A DNA stretch of 54,619 nt, from the NCBI GenBank assembly GCA_029240815.1, contig JARDZO010000004.1:1-54619 (forward strand), read 5' to 3'. This document shows, piece after piece, positions 1 to 8,652 of this stretch. A program made the position numbers and the translations under genes. Every line of letters begins with the position of its first letter. Positions within the stretch are counted from its first letter, which is position 1. The notes under the pieces are model-generated. The model was not told where the DNA came from and made no database searches. It was given only the letters and a program-made list of their open reading frames with translations. This stretch comes from Brevibacillus sp. (lineage in GTDB: Bacteria; Bacillota; Bacilli; Brevibacillales; Brevibacillaceae).

Positions 1-149
1 GTATCAGCTGCTTGAGCGTCGCGTGCATTCGTCATGCGATTGGTAAGAAGCGCAAAGGAGAATTGATTTACGGGATCAGCAAAACCGATCATTCCCCCGC
101 CATAGGCGAGATTAATCTTTGCAAATTGGGAATTGACAGGGGGAAGTAT
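1..149 (-). pseudogene. Remnant of a serine beta-lactamase/esterase-family gene
   Basis: Reading leftwards, the frame is open from an in-frame TAG at 152-150 to the window edge and gives a peptide with AYGGGMIGFADP followed by FSFALLTNRM. This resembles the C-terminal active-site end (HGG-x-GSIGFADP ... YVMNRM) of class C beta-lactamase/EstB-like serine hydrolases. The roughly 300 residues expected before it are absent: the region upstream is the tetR promoter and gene. The 3' end lies outside the window. I read it as a 5'-truncated remnant, perhaps cut when the tetR/exporter unit arrived. A short stretch of similarity is the only support. Confidence 0.5.
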
Positions 150-161
150 CTAGAATAAAAT
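133..161 (+). promoter_or_regulatory. Sigma-A-type promoter of the TetR regulator gene
   Basis: TTGACA at 133-138 and TAAAAT at 156-161 are separated by 17 nt, close to the vegetative consensus. The palindromic operator starts 3 nt downstream, around the expected transcription start, so the regulator probably represses itself. Confidence 0.7.
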
Positions 162-164
162 AAA

Positions 165-182
165 TGTCAGTAAGTACTGACA
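165..182. promoter_or_regulatory. TetR operator 1
   Basis: A perfect inverted repeat, TGTCAGTA-AG-TACTGACA, lies between the -10 box and the RBS of the TetR gene. A near-copy lies at 818-835 before the exporter gene, and two matching sites flanking one TetR gene support a shared operator. Confidence 0.75.
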
Positions 183-209
183 GTCTAAATGGAGAGGAGG
201 AGATAAGAG

Positions 210-800
210 ATGAGCAGCAATGACAAGGTAAGCAGCAGTGACAGGCTCCTGTTAGCCGCGATTGATCTCGTCGCCGAGAGAGGATACAACGGTGTGACGA
301 CCCAGGAAATCGCTACAGCAGCTGGATTGAGTGAGAAGACGCTGTTCCGTCATTTCGGTAGCAAACAAAACCTACTGGAGACAGCTTTCGACCGGTTTCA
401 CTACACGGAAGAAATGAAACAGCTGTTTAGTGAAAAACTGGTCTGGGAGCTCCATGCAGACTTGCTCCTAATCAGTCGAATGTACCACGACATTATGAAC
501 CGAAACCGGAAAATGATCATGATCAGTATCAAGGAAGAGGGGAACCTGCCAGGATTTCGAACAAGGACACAAAAGCATCCTCAGCAATTGATGGAGATCT
601 TAACGAATTATTTCACCGTCATGTCTGAGAAGGGAAAGCTTCTCCCAACCAATCCAAAACTTCAAGCATTCACGTTTCTGATGCTGAACTTCGGGATTTT
701 TATGAACAACCTGGAAGCGGAGGGAAACTTCCCGGACATTACACTCGATGAAGTTCTGGAAGAGAGCGCTGATATTTTTGCTAGGGCATTAACACCCTAG
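210..800 (+). CDS. TetR/AcrR family transcriptional regulator
   Basis: A DNA-binding repressor of 196 aa, normal for TetR proteins. The N-terminal helix-turn-helix is clear at about residues 12-55 (AAIDLVAERGYNGVTTQEIA, then GLSEKTLFRHFGSK). The C-terminal ligand-binding half is all-alpha and not diagnostic. ATG 210 follows a strong RBS (GGAGAGGAGG at 191-200). It is followed by an exporter and an azoreductase on the same strand, and both this gene and the exporter carry the same palindrome upstream. I infer a local repressor relieved by a toxic small molecule, possibly a quinone or dye given the azoreductase; the ligand cannot be read from sequence. Confidence 0.9.
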   Translation: MSSNDKVSSSDRLLLAAIDLVAERGYNGVTTQEIATAAGLSEKTLFRHFGSKQNLLETAFDRFHYTEEMKQLFSEKLVWELHADLLLISRMYHDIMNRNRKMIMISIKEEGNLPGFRTRTQKHPQQLMEILTNYFTVMSEKGKLLPTNPKLQAFTFLMLNFGIFMNNLEAEGNFPDITLDEVLEESADIFARALTP

Positions 801-806
801 TTTTTT
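781..806 (+). terminator. Intrinsic terminator overlapping the tetR stop codon
   Basis: CTAGGG (781-786) and CCCTAG (795-800) form a 6-bp stem directly followed by six T. The stop codon TAG is part of the stem. It should separate tetR from the exporter gene, which then needs its own promoter. Confidence 0.65.
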
Positions 807-817
807 ATCAACCAAAT

Positions 818-835
818 TGTCAGTCAGTACTGACG
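818..835. promoter_or_regulatory. TetR operator 2, upstream of the exporter gene
   Basis: TGTCAGTC-AG-TACTGACG keeps the core GTCAGT..AGTACTGAC of operator 1, with two mismatches between the arms. It lies after the tetR terminator and about 130 nt before the exporter start, as expected for repression of the exporter/azoreductase transcript. Confidence 0.7.
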
Positions 836-911
836 GTCGAAAATCCAGCGATTCATATACTAAAGTGTATGTAGAGATGTAGAAAGATATATTTTTGTTT
901 ATATAACATTG

Positions 912-933
912 CTTGTAGAATTCATTCTACAAG
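912..933. promoter_or_regulatory. Perfect 10-bp-arm palindrome in the exporter leader
   Basis: CTTGTAGAAT-TC-ATTCTACAAG is a perfect inverted repeat with a 2-nt centre, 32 nt before the exporter start codon. It differs from the TetR operators, so it may bind a second regulator or form an mRNA hairpin. No regulator can be assigned. Confidence 0.5.
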
Positions 934-965
934 ACGCATTTTCAGGTATAGGAAGGTGGTTAAAA

Positions 966-2348
966 GTGAATACGGAAAGCGAAAATACCCAGGTAAATGG
1001 ACAGAAACTCATTCTAATCTTGATGTTTACGATGACGATCTCTTCGATGAGTGCCATGATGTTCAATTTGGCTCTCCCATCCATCCGTGATCAATTCGAC
1101 CTGACGTTGGCTCAAACCAGTTGGGTATCATCCCTTTACATGGTCATCTATGCAATTGGGACCGTCATTTACGGAAAGCTGGCAGACAGTGTCAGACTCA
1201 AGTCGCTGTTGACCTTCGGCTTGCTTTTGTTTGCTGGAGGCTCGCTAGTTGGCCTATTCTCGCAAACGTTCTGGATGGTGCTCGCGGGGAGAAGTTTGCA
1301 GGCAATGGGGGCAGCTGCTATTCCCGCTGCTGCTGGGCTGATTCCCGTTCGGTACATGTCGCCTGAGCGAAGAGGCTCTGCAATCGGTACAGCCATGGTC
1401 GGTCTGGCGTTGGGCGGGGTACTCGGACCTGTCATTTCTGCCTTCATTCTCAACTTCGCTCACTGGCGCTGGTTGTTTAGCATCCCGCTGTTCGGGTTGA
1501 TCCTGCTGCCTTTTTACCGAACCTATCTGGGAGATGAACCGAGCACCCCCGCGAAAGTGGACTGGATGGGGGGAGGTCTGCTGAGTGCGACTGTTGTCTT
1601 GCTCGTCCTCAGTCTGACCAACCATAGCGTATGGATGCTTGTAGCAGGTATTTGTGCTATGGGAGTACTTATCAAATGGATCCGTAAAGTCGATGATCCG
1701 TTTATCCAGCCTCGGCTTTTCCGCAACAAGAGTTACACGTTCGGGATCTTGATGATGCTGCTGATTAGCGGCAGCGTCGTTTCCCTCAGCTTTCTCAGTC
1801 CCTTGCTGTTAACTCATGTGCAGCATCTCTCACCAGTCTGGGTCGGTCTGGTGATGGTACCGGCTGCTATAACTCAGGCGTTTTTCGGGAGGAAGGCTGG
1901 AAAACTTGTGGACCGACGAGGAAGTGCTTACGTCTTCACAATCGCTTCCGGCTTGCTTTTGATCAGTTTCGTATTGCTTTCTACCTTCATTGGGACCTCA
2001 CCCTTGTTCATTTCCGCCTTTTTGATCTTTGGAAACGTAGGCCAGATGTGTTTGGCCATAGCGATGTCCAATACGATTTCATCGACTCTGCCAAAGGAGC
2101 AGGTCGGGATCGGCATCGGGATCTTGCAGATGACCAATTTCATCATGTTCGCCGTGGCATCAGCAGTCTACAGCAGTCTATTGGATCTAGGAACGATCAC
2201 GAAATTCAATGTGGCTAATGGATATGGAGACGGGATCATGTACAGCAACATCTTTCTCGTTCTGGCGATTTTACAGGCAGCCCTTTTGATCTTTTACCAC
2301 GCACGGTTTGTCAAAATGGGCGGCGCAAGTGTGCAAGTCACTAAGTAA
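966..2348 (+). CDS. MFS multidrug/tetracycline-type exporter (14-TM, DHA family)
   Basis: A proton-driven drug exporter in the inner membrane, 460 aa. I place the start at GTG 966, with RBS GGAAGGTGG at 951-959, not at an upstream in-frame TTG (909) that lies inside the 5' region and has no RBS. The organisation matches Tet(L)/Tet(K): [21 protein letters not shown] (motif A), [16 protein letters not shown] (motif C-like), then [11 protein letters not shown] and [10 protein letters not shown] in the second half. Hydrophobic segments run throughout. It lies behind TetR operator 2 and its stop is 29 nt before the azoreductase start, so they probably share a transcript. The substrate is unknown; similarity to Tet(L) does not prove tetracycline export. 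Confidence 0.88.
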   Translation: MNTESENTQVNGQKLILILMFTMTISSMSAMMFNLALPSIRDQFDLTLAQTSWVSSLYMVIYAIGTVIYGKLADSVRLKSLLTFGLLLFAGGSLVGLFSQTFWMVLAGRSLQAMGAAAIPAAAGLIPVRYMSPERRGSAIGTAMVGLALGGVLGPVISAFILNFAHWRWLFSIPLFGLILLPFYRTYLGDEPSTPAKVDWMGGGLLSATVVLLVLSLTNHSVWMLVAGICAMGVLIKWIRKVDDPFIQPRLFRNKSYTFGILMMLLISGSVVSLSFLSPLLLTHVQHLSPVWVGLVMVPAAITQAFFGRKAGKLVDRRGSAYVFTIASGLLLISFVLLSTFIGTSPLFISAFLIFGNVGQMCLAIAMSNTISSTLPKEQVGIGIGILQMTNFIMFAVASAVYSSLLDLGTITKFNVANGYGDGIMYSNIFLVLAILQAALLIFYHARFVKMGGASVQVTK

Positions 2349-2377
2349 AAAAACACACCATTCAGGAGGTAATGAAA

Positions 2378-3001
2378 ATGACAACAACAACATTATTTGT
2401 AAAAGCGAATAATCGCCCCGTGGAGCAATCGGTAAGTGTGAAGCTGTATGAGGCGTTTTTAAGCAGTTATCGAGCGCATCATCCGAATGACCAGGTGATT
2501 GAGCTGGATTTGTACCGTGAGCCTATGCCTTATTTGGGAAACGCGATGATCAGTGGAAATTACAAGGCTTCTCAAGGATTGCAGCTAACGGAACAAGAGA
2601 AATTTGAGCATAGCATCGTCAATCGGCACTTGAAACAGTTCGTAGACGCAGACAAGGTCGTGATCGCCTTTCCATTATGGAATCTGACTGTTCCTAGCAT
2701 CTTGCATACGTATCTCGACTACCTCCATCGGCCAGGGGTGACGTTTCGGTATAGCGCAGAAGGAGCAAAAGGGCTGCTTCCCACGAAAAAAGTGGCACTC
2801 CTAAACGCACGGGGTGGGGTCTATGAGAAAGGGAATTCAGCTGAAATGGCCATTCGTTTTGTCCGCAACCACTTGCAGTTTTTTGGGATTACCGCTATTA
2901 CAGAAGTAGTTGTAGAAGGTCACCACCAATATCGGGAGCAAAGCGATAAGATCATTGCGGAAGGGCTGCAGAAAGCCAAACAGACGGCCATGTCGTTTTA
3001 A
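2378..3001 (+). CDS. azoR: FMN-dependent NADH-azoreductase / quinone reductase
   Basis: A flavodoxin-fold enzyme of 207 aa that reduces quinones and azo compounds by two electrons with NAD(P)H. Family features are VKANNRP...[11 protein letters not shown] near the N-terminus, the [20 protein letters not shown] flavin-site segment near residue 100, and the downstream [10 protein letters not shown]. Of two adjacent ATGs, 2378 is chosen because AGGAGG (2364-2369) is 8 nt away, against 2 nt for ATG 2372. It follows the exporter by 29 nt with no terminator between. An exporter plus a quinone reductase under a TetR repressor suggests an electrophile or quinone stress response. Confidence 0.85.
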   Translation: MTTTTLFVKANNRPVEQSVSVKLYEAFLSSYRAHHPNDQVIELDLYREPMPYLGNAMISGNYKASQGLQLTEQEKFEHSIVNRHLKQFVDADKVVIAFPLWNLTVPSILHTYLDYLHRPGVTFRYSAEGAKGLLPTKKVALLNARGGVYEKGNSAEMAIRFVRNHLQFFGITAITEVVVEGHHQYREQSDKIIAEGLQKAKQTAMSF

Positions 3002-3059
3002 GCATAGGTGTAAGCAGGAAGAGAAATGATCGTATTATCTGTGAATTCAGAAAAGTGAA

Positions 3060-3088
3060 TTGACTGAACCAAGGCAACTTGCTAGTCT
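3060..3088 (+). promoter_or_regulatory. Candidate promoter of the acyl-CoA synthetase gene
   Basis: TTGACT (3060-3065) and TAGTCT (3083-3088) are 17 nt apart, 35 nt before the start codon. The -10 match is only moderate. Confidence 0.45.
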
Positions 3089-3123
3089 ATGGGTAAAGTA
3101 CCAGATGAAGGGAACGATTAGCT

Positions 3124-4716
3124 ATGCATGTTGCTTTGCGGATGGATGATACCTTACGTCGTGCCGCTTTGCTCTATCCGGACGTAGAATCGGTCATCGA
3201 AGGGGAGCGTCGCTGGACGTATCGCGAGTTTCAAGAGGAAGTGCATCAACTGGCCCATGGCATGAAGCATCTGGGCGTGGAGAAAGGGGATCGTGTGGCC
3301 GTCCTTTCGCCGAATACCGCTGCGATGCTGCAAGTGTTCTACGCTTGTTTTCAACTGGGGGCGGTGGTCGTACCCTTGAACACGAGGCTTCTGCCGCACG
3401 ACTATTTGTATATCATCGAGCACGCAGAAGCAAAGCTGTTTTTTGCTGACGATGAGCTCATTCCCCTTGTGGAGCCCATTGTACAGTCACTTACCACGGT
3501 TTCCGGCTTTGTCTCTATGCCAATGAACGGTGCGGCGAGCGAGCGGACAGGCTGGGACTCTTATGCTGACTTGCTGGCCAGCGAAAGCACAGAGCCGTGC
3601 ATCCACGAGATTGAAGAAACGGATCTGGCCACGATCCTGTATACAAGTGGAACGACGGGCAAACCCAAAGGAGTCATGCATACGCACCGGACGCTGTATT
3701 TCAACATGCAAAACACGATGTTTCATCTGCGCGCTGCCGATAGCGATGTCCTGCTGCATACCTTGCCGATCTTTCATGTGAATGGCTGGGGGACCCCGTT
3801 TTCCTTTACGGCCGTTGGCGCCAAGCACGTCATGCTGCGCAAGATCGATCCATCGCTGATTCATTCCTTGATCGAAAAAGAAGGGGTGACGGTAGCCTGC
3901 ATGGCACCGACTGTCCTGAACATGCTCATCAATGAGCCACGCTTTCACGAGGAGAAAACAACTGCGCCGATACGTGTCGTGATAGCCGGCTCCGCACCGC
4001 CAACAGCTTTTGTTCGGACGGTGGAGCAACAGTTGGGGTGGGAGTTCTTGCAGGTCTATGGGATGACTGAATGCGCGCCGCTGATTACGGTATCTCCGAT
4101 CAAACACCATCTGGCGAATGAGACGGAGGAGAATCGCTTCCGCATGAAAGCAAAGGCTGGCATTCCCATGCACAATGTAGAGATTCGCGTCGTCGACGAT
4201 GAAGACAACGATGTGCCAAAAGACGGCAAGAGCATCGGGGAAGTCATCGCTCGCGGCAACATGGTCATGGAAGGATACTGGAAGCAGCCGGAAGCGACCG
4301 CTGCCGCCATCGTAAACGGTTGGTATCATACAGGAGATATGGCAACGATCGATGCGGAAGGGTACATCGACATCGTGGACCGCAAAAAGGACATCATCAT
4401 CAGCGGGGGCGAAAATATTTCCTCGATTGAGGTAGAGGGCTTACTGTACGAACATCCTGGTGTATTGGAGGCAGCGGTTATCTCCGTTCCCCATGAGAAG
4501 TGGGGGGAAGTGCCGCATGCGATCGTTGTCCCTCGTCCAGGAATGGAATTGGATGAAGGCGAGCTGGAGAGCTTTTGCCGAGGGAGAATGGCTGCATTCA
4601 AATGCCCGAAAGGTTTTACCATCGTGAGCGAGCTGCCAAAGACGGCCTCTGGAAAGATCCGCAAAGTAGAGCTGCGTCAGCCATTTTGGGAGGAAAAAGG
4701 CAAGCTGGTGAACTGA
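3124..4716 (+). CDS. Acyl-CoA synthetase (AMP-forming, FadD-like)
   Basis: Adenylates a carboxylic acid and transfers it to CoA. At 530 aa it has full length for the ANL superfamily. The ATP-binding P-loop YTSGTTGKPKG is at about 173-183; the QVYGMTE motif, GWYHTGD at about 399, the hinge DRKKDIIISGGENIS and the C-terminal catalytic lysine in PKTASGKIRK (about 511) are all present. ATG 3124 has an upstream GAAGGGA. It is a single-gene unit with a terminator downstream. Chain length is not predictable; medium- or long-chain fatty acid is the usual annotation. Confidence 0.9.
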   Translation: MHVALRMDDTLRRAALLYPDVESVIEGERRWTYREFQEEVHQLAHGMKHLGVEKGDRVAVLSPNTAAMLQVFYACFQLGAVVVPLNTRLLPHDYLYIIEHAEAKLFFADDELIPLVEPIVQSLTTVSGFVSMPMNGAASERTGWDSYADLLASESTEPCIHEIEETDLATILYTSGTTGKPKGVMHTHRTLYFNMQNTMFHLRAADSDVLLHTLPIFHVNGWGTPFSFTAVGAKHVMLRKIDPSLIHSLIEKEGVTVACMAPTVLNMLINEPRFHEEKTTAPIRVVIAGSAPPTAFVRTVEQQLGWEFLQVYGMTECAPLITVSPIKHHLANETEENRFRMKAKAGIPMHNVEIRVVDDEDNDVPKDGKSIGEVIARGNMVMEGYWKQPEATAAAIVNGWYHTGDMATIDAEGYIDIVDRKKDIIISGGENISSIEVEGLLYEHPGVLEAAVISVPHEKWGEVPHAIVVPRPGMELDEGELESFCRGRMAAFKCPKGFTIVSELPKTASGKIRKVELRQPFWEEKGKLVN

Positions 4717-4746
4717 GTCGAGCTGGAAAGCGAATAGGAAAACGAG

Positions 4747-4781
4747 AAGTCGATGTCTATCCGAAAAGGCATCGGCTTTTT
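4747..4781 (+). terminator. Intrinsic terminator after the acyl-CoA synthetase
   Basis: AAGTCGATG (4747-4755) pairs with CATCGGCTT (4770-4778) with one G-U pair across a 14-nt loop, running into a short T tract. Confidence 0.6.
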
Positions 4782-5115
4782 GCTGTGGTCGAAAAATAGA
4801 CAGCGCTTGCATTCATCCTGTTTTTGAAAATTGGTAACGTATATTTCATAAAGGAATGAATGTCAGTGATGCCCCGTTTGTAAGATTAAAAATAGACGGT
4901 TGTTCGACTTGTGAAAGCGATTTCCAATCGCACGACCCCGAGTTTTGTTTTTCAGTGACGAAAACATGATCGTTTATCGACAAAAGAAGAAGGGAAGTGC
5001 ATCCAGCATTCGACAGTCTTTGTTCTAGGCATTGGCTATGATGTCATTGTGTTAATCCAAAAATGAATTACCAGCAGCAAATGGCTGGAAAAAGGGCGGA
5101 AAGGAGCGTTCAACG
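4782..5115. other. Non-coding region upstream of the alpha-glucan operon
   Basis: No convincing ORF. A small hairpin, CCAGC (5071-5075) with GCTGG (5084-5088), lies just before the RBS of the DUF4912 gene. I could not identify a clear vegetative promoter; a sporulation sigma factor is possible but I see no safe match. Confidence 0.4.
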
Positions 5116-5760
5116 ATGCTGGAAAAAATACTTGAGCTTCGGTCGCAATCGAAGTCCATTGCACAAATTGCAAAAGAATGCGGGTTAACCGTCGGGCAGG
5201 TCAAGTACCAGTTGCAAAAGGACAGAGCCAAGCTGGCAGAAGACCGTGATCGCAGCTCCACGCCAAAACAAGCCCAGCGAGGACAGGCAAGAGAGTGGCG
5301 GCTGCCGGCGTTTTACGGAAGGGATCTCGTCAAGGTCATGGCTCAAGGTCCTTCCGTCCTGTTCGTGTACTGGGAGATCACGTGGCCACGCATGAGGATG
5401 GTCGCCTCCTATATGCAAGCAGATTACCGCCACATTCAAAAGGGTCTGCGGGTCTATGATGTGACAGATCGAATCTTTGACGGTCACAATGCACATAGCG
5501 TCCAGGATGTGCTCGTGCAAGAAGACGCTCAGTCCTGGTTTGTACGGGAGGTACGTCCAGGCAGCACTTATCTGGTCGATTTTGGATTGTATGAGCAAGG
5601 TCGTTTTTGCCCGATTCTTCGTTCAGAACCGGTGGAAACACCGCGAAATACAAAAGCCAACTGGGGAGAGCCGCTGGTCGAGCCGTCGAAAGATTCGACG
5701 TCCCCTACTTGGTTTGAGAACTTTTCCTCGTATTCCCTCTACTTGAAATCAAATCAATAA
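5116..5760 (+). CDS. DUF4912 protein with N-terminal helix-turn-helix-like region
   Basis: Protein of 214 aa. Residues 1-45 (ILELRSQSKSIAQIAKECGL, then TVGQVKYQL) look like a small helix-turn-helix; residues about 60-180 match DUF4912 (LPAFYGRDLVKVMAQGPSVL, FVYWEI, LRVYDVTD, PGSTYLVDFGLY). DUF4912 proteins are commonly encoded beside GH57 branching enzymes; their biochemical role is not established to my knowledge. It is the first gene of the operon and ends 14 nt before the GH57-GT4 start. A carbohydrate-binding or regulatory partner of the branching enzyme is a guess. ATG 5116 follows AAGGAGCG. Confidence 0.75.
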   Translation: MLEKILELRSQSKSIAQIAKECGLTVGQVKYQLQKDRAKLAEDRDRSSTPKQAQRGQAREWRLPAFYGRDLVKVMAQGPSVLFVYWEITWPRMRMVASYMQADYRHIQKGLRVYDVTDRIFDGHNAHSVQDVLVQEDAQSWFVREVRPGSTYLVDFGLYEQGRFCPILRSEPVETPRNTKANWGEPLVEPSKDSTSPTWFENFSSYSLYLKSNQ

Positions 5761-5774
5761 GTGAGGTGTCAACG

Positions 5775-8624
5775 GTGCATAACGGTTATCTCTCCCTCGT
5801 GTTGCATGCCCATTTGCCTTATGTCCGGCACGGGGATCGGGACGATTGCCTAGAAGAACGCTGGGTATACGAAGCCATGCTGGAATCCTATCTTCCGTTG
5901 CTCATGGTCTTCGACAGGCTTCTTTCTGACGGCATCGCATTTCGCATGACCCTTGCTGTTTCCCCAACGTTACTATCCATGCTGGAAGATGAACTCATTT
6001 TATCCCGTTTTCAAACGCACCTCGCCAAGACAGTAGAACTGGCAGGAAAAGAAGTAAAGCGGACGATGAATGAACCACGTGAGCATCGCGTCGCCAAGAT
6101 GTATCTCGAACGCTTCAGGGACATCGCTACATACTGCCGCAAGCTCGACTTTCAGCTCATTTCTGGCCTCAAGCAGGTACAGGAGAGTGGATGCGTAGAG
6201 CTGATTACATGCGCAGCAACTCATTCGTTTCTGCCGTTCGTGGAAACGGAGGAGGCCATCCGTGCGCAATTGCAGGTCGGTATCGATACGCACGAGCGCA
6301 TTCTTGGTCGGCGTCCAAAAGGTATTTGGTTGCCCGAGTGCGGGTATACCCCGGGACTGGATCGGTTGTTGAAAGAGGCAGGGATTCATTACTTTTTCGT
6401 CGACAGCCATACCATTCGCCATGCGACTCCTACACCGATGCGCGGGTTGTATGCGCCGTTGCATACCCCTCATGATGTAGCGGCATTCGCCCGGGACGAT
6501 CAAGCTTCCCGCCAAGTATGGAGCTCATTTGATGGATATCCGGGCGATTATGACTATCGCGAATATTATCGGGATATAGGCTTTGATCGGGAAATGGACT
6601 ACATTGCCCCTTATATTCATCCGGAAGGGATCCGCGTCAATACGGGGTTGAAGTATTACCGAATCACTGGCAAGGAAGGGCAAAAGGACTGGTACGTACC
6701 TGAATGGGCGAGGGAAAAGGCAGCTTCGCATGCGGGACACTTCCTGTATCATCGCGAGAAGCAGGTCGCGGAGGCTTCTGCCTGGCTGGATCGCAAGCCG
6801 CTCGTGGTTGCGACCTATGACGCCGAGCTCTTTGGACACTGGTGGTATGAAGGACCGCAATTCCTCGACTACTTGTTACGGAAAACCGTTTGTGATTCCA
6901 AGCAACTGGAATTGATCACCCCTTCTGAATACTTGGCCAAATATCCGGATCAGGACCGTGCTCGTCTGCCGATGTCCACATGGGGACGAAATGGCTATGG
7001 CGAAGTCTGGCTAAATGAGCAAAATGGCTGGATGTACCGCCATTTGCATCAGGCGGAGCGCGAAATGGTTGAAGCTGTCCATCACGGTGAGATCACAAAA
7101 GGGGATGAGGAAAGCAAGGACAGATGGGTCAGCCGATGCTTGAAGCAAGCGGCACGTGAGCTGATGCTGGCTCAGAGCAGTGACTGGGCCTTTATCTTGG
7201 ACGGTCAGACGGTAGTGGAATATGCTGTCCGCAGGTTTCATGACCATTTGGCACGCTTCCGTGAACTCCTTGGGATGTTGCAGAGCGGGCAAATTGACGA
7301 AGCGCGATTGGCAGAAATGGAGACGGCATACCCGCTCTTTCCCACTATGGATGAGTCGTACTATTTGCCAATTCGTTCGCATAGAGTGAACGTATCGCAT
7401 CAATTGGTAGCGGCGAGCAAGACCGAGCAATCGGAGCGAAAAGTACTGATGCTCAGCTGGGAATTCCCCCCGTATGTCGTAGGCGGACTGGGTCGGGCCG
7501 TATATGATTTGGCTCGGCAGCTCGTTCGGCAAGGGATGGAAGTACACATCCTTACAGGGGCAGCAGATTCAGGAGCGAGACAGGAGCTGATCGATGGGAT
7601 CCATGTCCATCGGTTGAACAGCTATGCCCGGACGGATTCGGGCGACTTTTTACAATGGGTGTTTCAACTGAACCTCGCAATGGTCGATGCAGCCGAACAA
7701 TTGCGACGGGACGGTCTTGCTGTCGATGTCATACACGCACATGATTGGTTGGTTGGCTGGGCCGCCAAGGAGCTAAAGGAACGAATGTCCACTCCGTTAA
7801 TCACCACGATACATGCTTTGGAGCACGGGCGGAATCAAGGAATCCATTCGCCGCTACAGCAGCGGATTCACGAGTGTGAACGTGTGTTGACGGCCACCTC
7901 CGATCGCGTAATCGTGTGCAGTCATTATATGGGTGAGGAAGTCAGGCGGCTGTTTGGAGTTCCTCTTGAAAAAATCAGTGTGATCTTTAACGGTGTCGAA
8001 ATGCCTGAGGAAACGGGGAGCCAACGGATGGATCTTCGTCAGGAGCTGGCTTTGGGAAATGGTCCGATCCTCTTTTTCGTTGGAAGGCTGGTACGAGAAA
8101 AAGGTGTGCATTTGTTGCTAGAGGCAGTGTCCCGTCTAGGCTGGGAGTTTCCTGATGTGAGATTGGTCGTGGCGGGCAAGGGTCCACATGAAGATGAGCT
8201 GAAAGACTTGGCAGGGCATTTGTGGATCACGGATAAAGTGAGGTTCCTCGGCTTCGTCGATGACGAGCGCAGAAATGAATTGTTCCGCTTGGCGGATGTG
8301 GCCGTGTTTCCGAGTTTGTATGAGCCGTTCGGGATCGTTGCCCTGGAGGCGATGGCATACGGGACCCCGCTATTAGTCGCGGATACGGGAGGGCTGAGAG
8401 AGATCGTCAGGCACGGTGAAAATGGAGCGATGATGTATACCGGAGATGTGGAATCGTTAGTAAATCAGTTGCGCTGGCTGTTGGGAAATCCAGAAATCCG
8501 ACAGCAGTTGGCACTGCAGGCGCAAGATGACGTCAGATACCGTTACGATTGGGCTCATCTGGCCTTGCAGACGGCTGATCAGTATCGACTGTTGAATACC
8601 GCTACGATGTGGGCTGCCACATAA
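5775..8624 (+). CDS. GH57 alpha-glucan branching enzyme fused to a GT4 glycosyltransferase
   Basis: A bifunctional protein of 949 aa. Residues 1 to about 530 are a GH57/DUF1957 branching-enzyme-type domain: HAHLPYVRH, WLPECGY at about 185 (nucleophile Glu) and TYDAELFGHWWYEG at about 346 (acid/base Asp). From about 554 a GT4 domain begins with KVLMLSWEFPPYVVGGLG and carries the EPFGIVALEAMAYGTP donor-site motif at about 850, like glycogen/starch-synthase or trehalose-synthase type transferases. GTG 5775 is preferred to in-frame GTG 5766 because GTGAGG is 8 nt before it. The domains suggest chain elongation and branching in one polypeptide. Donor sugar nucleotide is unknown; the next gene probably makes it. 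Confidence 0.88.
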   Translation: MHNGYLSLVLHAHLPYVRHGDRDDCLEERWVYEAMLESYLPLLMVFDRLLSDGIAFRMTLAVSPTLLSMLEDELILSRFQTHLAKTVELAGKEVKRTMNEPREHRVAKMYLERFRDIATYCRKLDFQLISGLKQVQESGCVELITCAATHSFLPFVETEEAIRAQLQVGIDTHERILGRRPKGIWLPECGYTPGLDRLLKEAGIHYFFVDSHTIRHATPTPMRGLYAPLHTPHDVAAFARDDQASRQVWSSFDGYPGDYDYREYYRDIGFDREMDYIAPYIHPEGIRVNTGLKYYRITGKEGQKDWYVPEWAREKAASHAGHFLYHREKQVAEASAWLDRKPLVVATYDAELFGHWWYEGPQFLDYLLRKTVCDSKQLELITPSEYLAKYPDQDRARLPMSTWGRNGYGEVWLNEQNGWMYRHLHQAEREMVEAVHHGEITKGDEESKDRWVSRCLKQAARELMLAQSSDWAFILDGQTVVEYAVRRFHDHLARFRELLGMLQSGQIDEARLAEMETAYPLFPTMDESYYLPIRSHRVNVSHQLVAASKTEQSERKVLMLSWEFPPYVVGGLGRAVYDLARQLVRQGMEVHILTGAADSGARQELIDGIHVHRLNSYARTDSGDFLQWVFQLNLAMVDAAEQLRRDGLAVDVIHAHDWLVGWAAKELKERMSTPLITTIHALEHGRNQGIHSPLQQRIHECERVLTATSDRVIVCSHYMGEEVRRLFGVPLEKISVIFNGVEMPEETGSQRMDLRQELALGNGPILFFVGRLVREKGVHLLLEAVSRLGWEFPDVRLVVAGKGPHEDELKDLAGHLWITDKVRFLGFVDDERRNELFRLADVAVFPSLYEPFGIVALEAMAYGTPLLVADTGGLREIVRHGENGAMMYTGDVESLVNQLRWLLGNPEIRQQLALQAQDDVRYRYDWAHLALQTADQYRLLNTATMWAAT

Positions 8625-8652
8625 AAGTGCAACCAAGAAGGAGGAAGTATAG

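Noticed and set aside
909..965. TTG start for the exporter at 909
   Set aside because: The stretch contains the palindrome at 912-933 and no RBS; GTG 966 has GGAAGGTGG.
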